The notes beneath the pieces are model-generated. The model made no database searches, had not been told where the DNA came from, and was given only the letters and a program-made list of their open reading frames with translations. This document shows positions 16,251 to 24,940 of a stretch of DNA of 64,000 nucleotides, in pieces. Source of the DNA: Ruegeria pomeroyi. Its GTDB lineage: Bacteria; Pseudomonadota; Alphaproteobacteria; Rhodobacterales; Rhodobacteraceae. Where the stretch lies: NCBI RefSeq assembly GCF_021405525.1, contig NZ_JAGQAG010000001.1, positions 930,001 through 994,000 on the forward strand. Reading direction: 5' to 3'. Position 1 is the first letter of the stretch. Every line of letters begins with the position of its first letter. A program made the translations under genes and the position numbers.

Positions 16251-17879
16251 ATGACCGGCAACAGCATCTATGACCAGCATCTGGACCGGACACGTGCCAA
16301 TTTTACTCCGCTGTCACCGCTGAGCATGATCGAGCGGACGGCGGCGGTCTATCCGGATTACCCCTCGGTGGTGTATGGCGCGCGCCGCTACACCTGGGCG
16401 GAAACCTATGCGCGTTGCCGCCGGCTGGCCGGGGCGCTGACCGCGCGCGGGATCGGTAAGGGCGATACCGTTTCGATCATCGCCGCCAATATCCCCGAGA
16501 TGTACGAGGCGCATTTCGGCGTGCCCATGGTGGGTGCGGTGCTGAACGCGATCAATACCCGCCTCGATGCCCCGATCATCGCCTTCATCCTGACCCATGC
16601 CGAGGCCAAGGCGCTGATCGTCGATCCCGAATTCTCGGCCGTGGTGCGCGATGCCTTGGCACAGATCGACCGCCCCGACCTGCTGGTCATCGACATCGAG
16701 GATCCCAGTTTCGAAGGCGGGGAGCGGCTCGGCGCACTTACCTATGAGGAACTGCTGGCCGAGGGTGACCCCGAATTCACCTGGTCGCTGCCGGATGATG
16801 AATGGGACGCGATCGCGCTGAACTACACCTCGGGCACCACCGGCAACCCCAAGGGGGTCGTCTATCATCACCGGGGCGCGGCGCTGAACGCGAATACCAA
16901 TATCCTCGACTGGGGGATGCCGAAACACTCGGTCTATCTGTGGACCTTGCCGATGTTTCATTGCAACGGCTGGTGTTTTCCCTGGACCATGGCGGCCAAT
17001 GCCGGGGTGTCCGTCTGCCTGCGCGCGGTACGGGACGAGCCGATCTACCGCGCCTTCCGCGAAGAGAAGGTCACCCATTTCTGCGGCGCGCCCATCGTGC
17101 TGAACATGCTTGCCAACGCGCCCGCGCATCTCAGGGATTTCGACCACCAGATCAAGGTGATGACCGCAGGCGCGCCACCACCCGCCGCCGTGATCGAAAA
17201 GATGGAGGCGATGGGCGTCGAGGTGACCCATGTCTATGGCCTGACCGAAACCTATGGTCCGTCGGTGGTGTGTGCCTGGAAAGAGGAATGGGATACGCGG
17301 CCAGCCAGTGAACGGGCGGCGCTGAAGGTGCGCCAGGGGGTCAAGAACGCGGCGCTGTCCGGCCTGATGGTCGCGGATCCCGACACGCTGGAGCCTGTGC
17401 CCGCCGATGGCGAGACGATGGGCGAGATCTTCATGCAGGGCAACGTGGTGATGAAAGGGTATCTCAAGAACCCCGATGCCACGGACAAGTCGTTTCGCGG
17501 TGGCTGGTTCGCCTCGGGCGATCTGGGGGTGATGCATCCCGATGGCTATATCGCGCTCAAGGACCGGTCCAAGGACATCATCATCTCGGGCGGCGAGAAC
17601 ATCTCGTCTGTCGAGGTGGAGGGTGTGCTTTACAAGCATCCGGCGGTGATGGAGGCAGCCGTGGTCGCCAAGCCGGACGAGAAATGGGGCGAGACGCCTT
17701 GCGCCTTTGTCGAGCTGAAACCGGGGGCCGAGGCCGATGCGGCCGAGATCATCGACTATTGCAGGGCGAACATGGCGCATTTCAAGGCGCCACGGACCGT
17801 TGTGTTCGGCGAGTTGCCCAAGACCTCGACCGGAAAGGTGCAGAAGTTCGTTCTGCGTGACCGGGCAAGGGCGCTCTGA
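16251..17879 (+). CDS. dmdB: Acyl-CoA synthetase, DmdB-like (3-methylmercaptopropionyl-CoA ligase candidate)
   Basis: This 542-residue AMP-forming ligase shows the P-loop-like motif YTSGTTGNPKGV near residues 193-204, the HVYGLTETYGP adenylate segment, the hinge DRSKDIISGGENISS (here DRSKDIIISGGENIS) and the catalytic lysine region LPKTSTGKVQKF at the end. Overall text and length match the roseobacter DmdB enzymes, which activate methylmercaptopropionate in DMSP demethylation, but general medium-chain ligases are close relatives. The start is the ATG after AGGGAGGACAGGAC. Being next to tauABC places two organosulfur functions side by side. The ligase family is certain; the substrate is inferred. 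Confidence 0.75.
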   Translation: MTGNSIYDQHLDRTRANFTPLSPLSMIERTAAVYPDYPSVVYGARRYTWAETYARCRRLAGALTARGIGKGDTVSIIAANIPEMYEAHFGVPMVGAVLNAINTRLDAPIIAFILTHAEAKALIVDPEFSAVVRDALAQIDRPDLLVIDIEDPSFEGGERLGALTYEELLAEGDPEFTWSLPDDEWDAIALNYTSGTTGNPKGVVYHHRGAALNANTNILDWGMPKHSVYLWTLPMFHCNGWCFPWTMAANAGVSVCLRAVRDEPIYRAFREEKVTHFCGAPIVLNMLANAPAHLRDFDHQIKVMTAGAPPPAAVIEKMEAMGVEVTHVYGLTETYGPSVVCAWKEEWDTRPASERAALKVRQGVKNAALSGLMVADPDTLEPVPADGETMGEIFMQGNVVMKGYLKNPDATDKSFRGGWFASGDLGVMHPDGYIALKDRSKDIIISGGENISSVEVEGVLYKHPAVMEAAVVAKPDEKWGETPCAFVELKPGAEADAAEIIDYCRANMAHFKAPRTVVFGELPKTSTGKVQKFVLRDRARAL

Positions 17880-17880
17880 C

Positions 17881-18726
17881 ATGGGTTTGCCGGGGCTGAC
17901 CATCGCACCCATGGGCCTGCCGGATCTGGATATGGTTCTGGACTGGGCGGCAGAGGAGGGGTGGAACCCCGGGCTGGACGATGCGCGGGCATTTCATGCC
18001 GCAGACACGCAGGGGTTCTTTCTGACGCGGGTCAAAGGCGAGCCGGTCGCGGCGATCTCGGTGGTCAACCACGATGCCGGTAACGCCTTTCTGGGCCTCT
18101 ATCTCTGCCGACCCGACTGGCGGGGGCAGGGGATCGGGCTGGCGACCTGGACCCGTGCGCTGGAACACGCGGGTACCCGATCTGTCGGTCTCGATGGTGT
18201 GGCAGCGCAAGAGGGGAATTATGCAAAGTCGGGTTTTGTGCGAACCGGGGCCAGCCTGCGGCACGAAGGGCGCTGGCCAGCGGTTCGGTCACCTGAGATA
18301 CGGTCAGCGGCCTTGTCGGATATGCCACGGCTGATCGAACTCGATGCCGCTGCCGGTGGCTTCAGCCGCCCGACATTCCTGAACGCCTGGTTGGCACCAG
18401 GCCAGCCCGAGCGGGCTACGCGGGTATTGCAAAAGGACGGCGAGATCGTTGGCTTTGCCTCATGGCGGGCCTGTCGCGAAGGAACCAAGATCGGCCCCAT
18501 CATAGCGCCGAGCACTGCCACAGCACTGGACCTGGTCGCGGATATCGCCGCTGAGCGACCGAATTGCCCGCTGATCATCGATTTACCCGAGGCCAATACA
18601 TCGCTATGCCGCGCGCTGGAAGGTGCCGGATTCACCGTGCCCTTTGCAACGGCCCGAATGTATCGCGGCACGGTCCCGCAGACAGGTCCGGGGTTGCAGG
18701 CGATTGCCACAATGGAACTGGGCTGA
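17881..18726 (+). CDS. GNAT acetyltransferase with YitH-type C-terminal domain
   Basis: This 281-residue protein has two GNAT-like halves. The first half has the acetyl-CoA loop segment CRPDWRGQGIGLATW near residues 78-92. The second half (from about residue 145) resembles the C-terminal Acetyltransf_18 domain of YitH-like proteins. It starts one base after the dmdB-like stop, so the two are probably one transcript. Substrate unknown. It would be interesting to learn whether it acts on a sulfur metabolite or an amino acid, but the sequence does not say. Confidence 0.8.
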   Translation: MGLPGLTIAPMGLPDLDMVLDWAAEEGWNPGLDDARAFHAADTQGFFLTRVKGEPVAAISVVNHDAGNAFLGLYLCRPDWRGQGIGLATWTRALEHAGTRSVGLDGVAAQEGNYAKSGFVRTGASLRHEGRWPAVRSPEIRSAALSDMPRLIELDAAAGGFSRPTFLNAWLAPGQPERATRVLQKDGEIVGFASWRACREGTKIGPIIAPSTATALDLVADIAAERPNCPLIIDLPEANTSLCRALEGAGFTVPFATARMYRGTVPQTGPGLQAIATMELG

Positions 18727-18730
18727 GCGG

Positions 18731-19063
18731 CTAGTCGAACAGCGACAGGTCCAGATCCAGCATCTCGCCCATCCAGATGGCGCGGTCGCGATGATCGCGC
18801 AATTCGTCGCCGGTCTCGGGATGGGCAAATATGGTCAAGCCCTGCCGGTTCAGCATCAGCCAGGGCACGACCTTGTCGAAGTCCTCGGGGCCAAAAGCCA
18901 GTTGGCAGCTCCAGCGCGGATGCGGGCCGACATTCCGAGCGTGAACCCGGCCCATCTGCACCGGAAACAGGTGCGCCGCCTGTTCGCAGACCTGCCGGGC
19001 GGTCGCCTCGCTGTCGGCGTCGAAATAGACATGGGCATGATAGCCGGTGATGGACTGGTTCAT
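18731..19063 (-). CDS. DOPA 4,5-dioxygenase family protein
   Basis: This 110-residue protein belongs to the small DOPA-dioxygenase-like family. It contains GYHAHVYFD near the start, FPVQMGRVHARNVGPHPRWSCQ with several histidines in mid-protein and LTIFAHPETGDELRDH near the end, as expected for metal-binding extradiol cleavage proteins. The start at 19063 is preceded by ACAGGAGACACC; the longer frame lacks similarity. It converges with the GNAT gene, the stops being 2 bp apart. The physiological substrate in bacteria is unknown. Confidence 0.82.
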   Translation of the reverse strand: MNQSITGYHAHVYFDADSEATARQVCEQAAHLFPVQMGRVHARNVGPHPRWSCQLAFGPEDFDKVVPWLMLNRQGLTIFAHPETGDELRDHRDRAIWMGEMLDLDLSLFD

Positions 19064-19148
19064 CGGTGTCTCCTGTTTCATCTGGGGCAATATGCCGATG
19101 CGAAAATGTGCCTGCAATTCCGTACAGACGAACCGCACCTGTGCGCTT

Positions 19149-20108
19149 TCAGCGTTTTCGGTGGTGCAGCACCCGCCCCAGCGTGTTCATCAGCAGTTGC
19201 GCCGCCAGGATCGAGGTGCTGCCGGTCTGGTCATAGTCCGGGGCGACCTCGACCAGGTCGATGCCCACGATATCGCCCCTCCGGGCCAGCCCGTCGATCA
19301 GCTCAAGCACCTCGTAATACTGGAACCCTCCATGGCTGGGCGTTCCGGTTCCCGGCGCGATAGAGGGATCGAAGGCGTCAATGTCGATGGTCAGGTAATA
19401 CCGCACGCCTGCGGGGATCCGGGCAAGCATCGCGTCGGTTCCCATCCGCCTCACATGTCGCACCGACTGGATATCCGATCCCATGGCGCGGGCGGCGTCA
19501 TAGCCGTCCTTGGCGGTGGAAGAGACATTGCGGATACCGATCTGGGTCAACCCGGTGACATGCGCCTTCTCCGCCGCGCGCCGCATCGGGTTGCCGTGGC
19601 CATAGCGCACGCCATGCCGCTCGTCGACAAAATCCAGATGCGCGTCGATCTGCACCACATGGATCGGGTCCTGATCGTCAAAGGCATTGATGCAGGGGAT
19701 ATTGACCGAATGATCGCCCCCCAGCACGACCGGTAGGGCGCCGGCCTGCAGGATCTTGCGCACCCCATATTCGATATTGGCATGGCTCTTCAGCGTGTCG
19801 GTATGCACGATATCGGCATCGCCGATATCGACGATCCGCACCTTGGCGGGATCGAGATAGGTGATGTCGTCCTCGAAATCATAGGCGCCCGCATGGCCGA
19901 AGGAAAACAGGGTCGAGGCTTCGCGGATGGCCCGCGGTCCCATGCGTGCGCCTGATCGCCATTGTGCGCCAAAATCGAATGGAGCGCCGAGGACCGCCGC
20001 ATCGGCGTCGATACTGTCCCAATCTTCGACATAGGGGTATTTGCCAAAGGTGCAGATCCCCACAAACGGCAGGTTCAGCCGTCCGCTGTCATATCCGTGT
20101 GATGCCAT
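19149..20108 (-). CDS. Agmatinase/arginase family ureohydrolase
   Basis: This 319-residue hydrolase should split a guanidino compound into urea and an amine with a two-manganese centre. The metal motifs GGDHS, DAHLDF and DIDAFDP are all intact. The specificity loop IDAHLDFVDERHGVRYGHGNPMRRA, seen here as DERHGVRYGHGNPM, is the agmatinase/guanidinobutyrase type rather than that of arginase. It lies downstream of maiA on the same strand, separated by two strong hairpins, so it is likely its own unit, possibly with the DOPA-dioxygenase-like gene 85 bp further on. The exact substrate (agmatine, guanidinobutyrate or related) is unresolved. Confidence 0.87.
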   Translation of the reverse strand: MASHGYDSGRLNLPFVGICTFGKYPYVEDWDSIDADAAVLGAPFDFGAQWRSGARMGPRAIREASTLFSFGHAGAYDFEDDITYLDPAKVRIVDIGDADIVHTDTLKSHANIEYGVRKILQAGALPVVLGGDHSVNIPCINAFDDQDPIHVVQIDAHLDFVDERHGVRYGHGNPMRRAAEKAHVTGLTQIGIRNVSSTAKDGYDAARAMGSDIQSVRHVRRMGTDAMLARIPAGVRYYLTIDIDAFDPSIAPGTGTPSHGGFQYYEVLELIDGLARRGDIVGIDLVEVAPDYDQTGSTSILAAQLLMNTLGRVLHHRKR

Positions 20109-20181
20109 GCCTGCCTCCCGCTCATCCTTGCCACATTAACGGCGCCCGGATCGGGGCTGTCCAGTGGCTTTCGGGCGGGGG

Positions 20182-20227
20182 CCGTTTTCCGATACGGAAA
20201 ACGGGCCGGAAAACATGTGTTTTCCGG
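20182..20227. terminator. Tandem double hairpin after maiA
   Basis: Two adjacent near-perfect hairpins lie here: CCGTTTTCCG/CGGAAAACGG with a 3-nt centre (20182-20204) and CCGGAAAACA/TGTTTTCCGG with a 2-nt centre (20206-20227). The word GTTTTCC or its complement thus occurs four times in 46 bp. The pair is between the maiA stop and the ureohydrolase start and can terminate in either direction. Confidence 0.7.
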
Positions 20228-20238
20228 CGGCGCCAAGA

Positions 20239-20877
20239 TCACGCGGGGGCGTGACGATCTGGATGTGCGGCGGCAAAGGCCGGGTGTTTTGCACAGGCCG
20301 CCTCGACCGACAAGAGGCGTGGCAGGTCGCTGATATCCACTTCCCAGCGGCGCGCATTGTAGATTTGGGGCATCAGGCAGATATCGGCCAGCCCGGGCGC
20401 ATCGCCGCAGCAATAGGGCGATTGTTCGAATCCGGCCAGCATCGTCTCGAAGGCTTGCAGCCCGGGGCGGATGAAATGGCGCATCCAGGCGCCCGGCATG
20501 TCCTCGGCGCCGCCACTGAGGTCGGTGGCGTGACGCGCGACCTTCAGGTTGCAGACCGGGTGGATATCGACAGCGATCGCCTGCGCCAGCGCCTGTACCT
20601 GCGCCCGGCCCGCCGGATCGGCGGGCACCAGTCCCAGCCCGCGGGTCTGGTCGAGATAGTCGAGCATCGCCAGCGACTGCGTCAGCCGCAGGCCGTCGAT
20701 CTCGAGAACCGGCACCAGCCCCTGCGGATTACGGGCGAGGTGTTCTTTGGAGCGGTGTTCCCCCTTGACCAGATCGACCGGCACCGCCGTATAGGCAATG
20801 CCCGCAAGGTTGAGCGCGATGCGCAGCCGGTAGCTGGCCGACGAGCGCCAGTAGTCATAAAGGATCGTTTCGGTCAT
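20239..20877 (-). CDS. maiA: Maleylacetoacetate isomerase (zeta-class glutathione transferase)
   Basis: This 212-residue enzyme isomerises 4-maleylacetoacetate to fumarylacetoacetate using glutathione. The zeta-class signature SSASYRLRIALNL lies near residues 12-24, the glutathione site region is NPQGLVPVLEIDG, and LTQSLAMLDYLD follows; SSCSWRVRIAL is the familiar form of the motif. It is the last gene of the operon FAD monooxygenase-DUF2783-VOC-maiA, while hmgA and fahA are in the adjacent operon, so all three ring-cleavage steps are covered within 7 kb. Confidence 0.9.
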   Translation of the reverse strand: MTETILYDYWRSSASYRLRIALNLAGIAYTAVPVDLVKGEHRSKEHLARNPQGLVPVLEIDGLRLTQSLAMLDYLDQTRGLGLVPADPAGRAQVQALAQAIAVDIHPVCNLKVARHATDLSGGAEDMPGAWMRHFIRPGLQAFETMLAGFEQSPYCCGDAPGLADICLMPQIYNARRWEVDISDLPRLLSVEAACAKHPAFAAAHPDRHAPA

Positions 20878-20988
20878 TCCGGCGTCTCTCCTGTCAGGGG
20901 CAGGCGGATGTTAGGCTGTTGCCCGCGCGGTGTTAACAGCTTTCGCTCCATGGCGGTTCTCAATCCTTCGCGGATCTTCCTCGCGAAA

Positions 20989-21015
20989 GGGGCCCGGTGA
21001 CCTGCACCGGACCCC
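20989..21015 (-). terminator. Hairpin after the VOC gene
   Basis: GGGG-C-CCGGTG pairs with CACCGG-A-CCCC around ACCTG, giving ten pairs and one mismatch, followed on the minus strand by TTTCGCG. It lies between the VOC gene stop (21036) and maiA (20877), so it may attenuate maiA. Confidence 0.5.
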
Positions 21016-21035
21016 ATCCTGTTGTTGCTCGGTTC

Positions 21036-21581
21036 TCAGACGGTCTTGTTCAGCTCCTTGGCGTGCAGCCACGCGGCGTGCTGCGGCGCCTTCTTGGTGC
21101 GCGACCACTCTTCGAGCATGTCCCACTTGACCTCGTCCATCCGCTTCAGAAGCGCCTCTTCCTCCGGGTCCGGACAAGCCAGCTCGACACGGTGGCCGTT
21201 GGGATCGAAGAAATAGATCGAATGGAAGATCGAGTGATCGGTGACGCCCAGAACCTCGACGCCATTGGCCTCCAGATGTTCCTTGAACTCGATCAGCGTC
21301 TCGCGATCCTTGACCTTGAACGCGATATGCTGGACCCAGATCGGCGTGTTCGGGTCTCGGCCCATCTCGGGCTTGGTCGGCAGTTCGAAGAAGGCCAGCA
21401 CGTTGCCGTCACCTGCATCCAGGAACAGATGCATATACGGGTCCGGTTCATGGGTCGAAGGGACATGATCCTCGGCAATCGCCAGGATGAAGTCCATGTT
21501 CAGCATCTTGCCATACCATTCGACGGTTTCCTTGGCGTCCTTGCAGCGATAGGCGACGTGGTGGATTTTCTCGATCTTCAT
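21036..21581 (-). CDS. VOC family (glyoxalase/extradiol dioxygenase superfamily) protein
   Basis: This 181-residue protein begins IEKIHHVAYRCKDAKETVEWY, a VOC betaalphabeta start with a metal-type histidine. It continues with WVQHIAFKVKDRETLIEF and ends the fold with IYFFDPNGHRVELACP, where further metal ligands (H and E) are expected. A charged C-terminal extension of about 45 residues follows. Its place between a FAD aromatic hydroxylase and maiA suggests ring cleavage or isomerisation in aromatic degradation, but the reaction is not known. Confidence 0.85.
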   Translation of the reverse strand: MKIEKIHHVAYRCKDAKETVEWYGKMLNMDFILAIAEDHVPSTHEPDPYMHLFLDAGDGNVLAFFELPTKPEMGRDPNTPIWVQHIAFKVKDRETLIEFKEHLEANGVEVLGVTDHSIFHSIYFFDPNGHRVELACPDPEEEALLKRMDEVKWDMLEEWSRTKKAPQHAAWLHAKELNKTV

Positions 21582-21585
21582 GGGG

Positions 21586-21780
21586 TTACTCCTTGAATGC
21601 GGCGGCTTTCAGCGCCTTGGACAGGACGGCGCGGTCGCCGATATGGTTGGCCAGAACCAGCACGAGGCGCGCGTTCAGCGCATCGCTTGCGGATTTGTCG
21701 AGGCCCTCATGGGCGGCCAGCAGTTCGGCATAGAAATCGTCTGCGCCAGCGATGTTCGGGGTCAGTGTCAGATCGGACAT
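21586..21780 (-). CDS. DUF2783 family small protein
   Basis: This 64-residue protein (MSDLTLTPNIAGADDFYAEL, then ALNARLVLVLANHIGDRAVL) matches the small DUF2783 group that accompanies MhpA-like monooxygenases. The ATG at 21780 is chosen because AAGGAG lies 8 nt upstream; a GTG at 21789 would overlap the monooxygenase stop but has no spaced ribosome-binding site. Function is unknown; it may be a helper of the monooxygenase, given constant proximity. Confidence 0.75.
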   Translation of the reverse strand: MSDLTLTPNIAGADDFYAELLAAHEGLDKSASDALNARLVLVLANHIGDRAVLSKALKAAAFKE

Positions 21781-21785
21781 GAGGC

Positions 21786-23399
21786 TCACTCCTTGCCGGT
21801 GGCCCGGCGGATCGCGTGCCGGAACTGGGTTTCGTCGAATGTCGCGCGGCGGGCGGCGACATGCTGGTCGGGGCGGATCAGGTAGACGGCGCTGTCATTG
21901 TCGCCCAGATAGCGGCGCTTCAGCTCCATCGTCGGGTCGTCCTTGACCGAAAGCGCCAGGCGCGTGACCTCGATCCCCTCTTCCTCGATCAGGTCGGGGG
22001 CATCGGCGTCGATGGTCAGCAGGATGAACTTGTCGCCCAGTTTTGGCAGCAGGAACCCGTCGCCCAGCGGCGCGTCGAGGCAGGGGCTGCCGGGACGGGT
22101 GCGTGCCGGGCCGTCCAGCAGCGCATCGGCCGAGTTGAGCGGCGAGCCGTCATAGGTGCAGGGCACCGACAAGCGGCCCGAATTCACCAGCGGGCGGGCG
22201 AATTCATACTGCTCGCTCAGGTCCAGCACCGCGTCGCGCAGGACGCGCGACATCTCGGATTTGGGCGTGATGAAATCGGTCGAGCGCGACGAATTGAGGA
22301 TATTCTCATCCGCGCCGTGGATCCGCTCCATATCATAGCTGTCCAGCAGGCTTTCGGGTGCCTTGCCCTCCATCACCAGTTTCAGCTTCCAGATCAGGTT
22401 GTCGGTATCCTGCAGGCCGGAATTCGCCCCGCGTGCGCCGAACGGCGAAACCTGATGTGCCGCGTCGCCCGCGAACAGCACCCGGCCATGGCGGAACTTC
22501 TCCATCCGGCGGCACTGGAACGTGTAGATCGAGACCCATTCCAGCTCGAACTGCACATCCTCGCCCAGCATCGCCTTGAGGCGCGGGATCACGTTCTCGG
22601 GGCGCTTTTCACGCTCCTTGTCGATATCCCAACCCAGTTGCAGGTCGATGCGCCAGACATTGTCAGGCTGCTTGTGCAGCAGGGCGGATTGACCCCGGTT
22701 GAAGGGCGGATCGAACCAGAACCAGCGCTCGGTCGGGAAACCGGCATCCATGATCACGTCGGCGATCAGGAAGTTGTCCTCGAACACGCGGCCCACGAAA
22801 TCGAGCCCCAGCATCGAGCGCACCGGTGAACCTGCGCCATCGCAGGCGATCAGCCAGTCGGCCTCGACGGTGTAGGAACCCTCGGGCGTCTCGACCTCCA
22901 GCTTGACATGGTCGGCATGGGTGCCGATCGCCTCGACCTTGTTGCGGCCGCGGATTTCGATCGGAGCACCGGCCTCCTGCAATTCGCGGACCCGGTTCAC
23001 CAGGTATTCCTCGAAGTAATATTGCTGGAGGTTGATGAAGGCGGGGCGCTGGTGGCCATCCTCGGGCAGCAGGTTGAAGTCATAGACCTGCCGATCGTCA
23101 AAGAACACCTTGCCCAGGTTCCACTCGACCCCCTTGTCGACCATCGGCTGACCACATCCCAGCCGGTCGAGGATTTCCAGCGGGCGCTTGGCATAGCAGA
23201 CCGCGCGGCTGCCAAAGCTGACCTTGTCATTGTCGTCCAGCACCACGACCTCGATCCCCTGTTGGGCAAGGTCGATGGCGGCGGCCAGCCCGATGGGGCC
23301 TGCGCCGATCACGATCACCTTGTGGCGTGCCGGGCTGGAGGCGTCCTGATCGGGACTGCGCTCGTAGGCATAGAGTGGGACTTCGAAGATTTTGTTCAT
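21786..23399 (-). CDS. FAD-dependent aromatic monooxygenase (MhpA/PheA-like)
   Basis: This 537-residue group A flavoprotein hydroxylase uses NAD(P)H and oxygen to hydroxylate an aromatic ring. The FAD dinucleotide motif IVIGAGPIGLAAAIDLA lies near residues 30-45, with DWLIACDGAGSPVR (DG motif) and VLFAGDAAHQVSPFGARGAN (GD motif) further on. The start at 23399 follows GGGAGGAGAGACCC on the coding strand. It heads the operon containing DUF2783, VOC and maiA. Because the neighbouring pathway begins at homogentisate, a hydroxyphenylacetate-type substrate is attractive, but that is inference; 3-(3-hydroxyphenyl)propionate-type substrates are equally possible. Confidence 0.85.
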   Translation of the reverse strand: MNKIFEVPLYAYERSPDQDASSPARHKVIVIGAGPIGLAAAIDLAQQGIEVVVLDDNDKVSFGSRAVCYAKRPLEILDRLGCGQPMVDKGVEWNLGKVFFDDRQVYDFNLLPEDGHQRPAFINLQQYYFEEYLVNRVRELQEAGAPIEIRGRNKVEAIGTHADHVKLEVETPEGSYTVEADWLIACDGAGSPVRSMLGLDFVGRVFEDNFLIADVIMDAGFPTERWFWFDPPFNRGQSALLHKQPDNVWRIDLQLGWDIDKEREKRPENVIPRLKAMLGEDVQFELEWVSIYTFQCRRMEKFRHGRVLFAGDAAHQVSPFGARGANSGLQDTDNLIWKLKLVMEGKAPESLLDSYDMERIHGADENILNSSRSTDFITPKSEMSRVLRDAVLDLSEQYEFARPLVNSGRLSVPCTYDGSPLNSADALLDGPARTRPGSPCLDAPLGDGFLLPKLGDKFILLTIDADAPDLIEEEGIEVTRLALSVKDDPTMELKRRYLGDNDSAVYLIRPDQHVAARRATFDETQFRHAIRRATGKE

Positions 23400-23619
23400 G
23401 GGTCTCTCCTCCCAGGTCTGGGCGCGCTCGGCAGGCCGAGGGCGCAAGTCTCCCGTCCTCTGCCGGGCACCCGCCAGAGGTCTTGTCACATCGTCTCATC
23501 AGTTCACCCGGCGCGACACGATCTGGATCAATGTCGACCGGGCCGGGGGCTCATCCGCCCTTGCGGGCGTCTTCGCTGCGAAGAGACCCCGCAAGGGGTC
23601 GAGGAGCGCCCCCTTCGGG
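23400..23619. promoter_or_regulatory. Intergenic region with hairpins between MBL gene and FAD monooxygenase
   Basis: These 220 bp separate the two homogentisate-region operons. The segment next to the MBL stop holds hairpins GACCCC-GCAA-GGGGTC (23585-23600) and CGCCC-TTGC-GGGCG (23556-23569), the latter part of a repeat also found at 54479-54506. The rest should carry the promoter of the monooxygenase operon; no clear motif was recognised. Confidence 0.5.
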
Positions 23620-24570
23620 TCAGCCTTGCAGGGCCTCCCACATTTCCAGGTCGCGCTGGGCGGTCCAGATGCGCGGCGTGTCGATGCCGCGCGCCTCGTC
23701 ATAGGCGCGCGCCACGTTGAACGGCAGGCAATGCTCGTAGATCGCGTAATCGGCAAACTTCGGGTCGCACTCGGCGCGCACCGCGTCCCAGGCCTCTTTC
23801 AGCGAGCCGCCGCGCGCGGCCACGCGTGCCGCCGGGCGATAGGTGCTTTGTACGAAATCGCGGGTGTTCTCGATGGCGGCGTTCACCATCTCCTTGCCGA
23901 CCAATGCATCGCCGCGCCCCGGCGCAATCGCGTCCACGTCGAACCAGGCGATGTTGTCCAGCGTATTGCCCCAGTCGTTGAAATGCCCGTCGCCGCAATA
24001 GCAGGCCGAGTGGTATTCGACGATATCGCCGGTGAACATCACGTTCTGATCCGGCACATGGATCACCGCGTCACCCGCCGTATGGGCGCGGCCCAGATGC
24101 ATGATATCGACCCGGCGGTTGCCCAGATAAACGGTCATGCTGTCCGAGAATGTGGTGGTGGGCCAGGTCAGGCCCGGAATGCTCTCATGCCCCTCGAACA
24201 GGCGTGGAAAGCGCTGGAACTCGCTGTCCCAATCCTCTTGCCCGCGCTCCACCACCATCGAACGGGCGGTGTCGGACATGATCACCTGACCGGCACCGAA
24301 TGCGCTGGCGCCCAGCACGCGCACGGCGTGGTAATGGGTCAGCACCACATGGGAAATCGGCTTGTCGGTGACCTCGCGGATACAGTCGATCACCTTTTGC
24401 GCCAGACGCGGGGTGGCCTGCGCCTCGACCACCATGACGCTGTCATCGCCGATGATGACACCGGAATTGGGGTCGCCCTCGGCGGTAAAGGCGTAAAGCC
24501 CCTCGCCCACCTCGGTAAAGCTGATCTTCTTCTCGCTCATGTCGCCTTGCGACGCGAATGCCTTGGCCAT
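23620..24570 (-). CDS. Metallo-beta-lactamase-fold hydrolase with altered metal motif
   Basis: This 316-residue MBL-fold protein sits at the end of the hmgA-fahA-VOC-MBL operon. Where most family members have HxHxDH it reads THYHAVRV, so the aspartate and third histidine are replaced by Val and Arg. Other fold elements are present: HLGRAHTAGDAVIHVP and a FTGDIVEYHSACYCGDGH segment with Asp, His and two Cys that might supply ligands. The start at 24570 is preceded by AAAGGGACTGACAC and lies 3 bp after the VOC stop. It may bind a single metal or a different metal, and its reaction is unknown. Confidence 0.8.
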   Translation of the reverse strand: MAKAFASQGDMSEKKISFTEVGEGLYAFTAEGDPNSGVIIGDDSVMVVEAQATPRLAQKVIDCIREVTDKPISHVVLTHYHAVRVLGASAFGAGQVIMSDTARSMVVERGQEDWDSEFQRFPRLFEGHESIPGLTWPTTTFSDSMTVYLGNRRVDIMHLGRAHTAGDAVIHVPDQNVMFTGDIVEYHSACYCGDGHFNDWGNTLDNIAWFDVDAIAPGRGDALVGKEMVNAAIENTRDFVQSTYRPAARVAARGGSLKEAWDAVRAECDPKFADYAIYEHCLPFNVARAYDEARGIDTPRIWTAQRDLEMWEALQG

Positions 24571-24573
24571 GTG

Positions 24574-24933
24574 TCAGTCCCTTTCCAGGAATTCCAGCCG
24601 GTTGCCAAAGGGGTCTTCGGCAAAGAACCGGCGGCGGTTCTCGATTGTGTCGTCCCAGCGCGGGCTCTGGCCAAGGGCCTCGATCCGCGCGGCGACGGTG
24701 TCTATGTCAATGACGGCAAAGCCCGGATGGGCCTTGCGTGCGGGGGCGAAGTCCGGCTCCACCCCCAGATGCAGTTCGGCACCATTGAGCGCCAGCCACA
24801 GCCCGCCGCGCGCCTTCAGCGCACCGGGCTTGGCGATCTCGGCCAGACCCAGACCCGCGCACCAGAAGGCGCGCGCCGCGTCCTCGCCCCCGGCGGGGAT
24901 CGCGATCTGGATATGGTCGAGAGCCAGGGTCAT
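24574..24933 (-). CDS. VOC family protein
   Basis: This 119-residue glyoxalase-superfamily protein runs from LALDHIQIAIPAGGEDAARAFW to EDPFGNRLEFLE, the normal start and end of a VOC pair. It is encoded 7 bp after fahA and 3 bp before the MBL gene, so the four genes are one transcript. The start ATG at 24933 was chosen because the fold begins there. Members of this type lack assigned reactions; a role in processing an aromatic side product is only a guess. Confidence 0.82.
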   Translation of the reverse strand: MTLALDHIQIAIPAGGEDAARAFWCAGLGLAEIAKPGALKARGGLWLALNGAELHLGVEPDFAPARKAHPGFAVIDIDTVAARIEALGQSPRWDDTIENRRRFFAEDPFGNRLEFLERD

Positions 24934-24940
24934 GGGCAGT

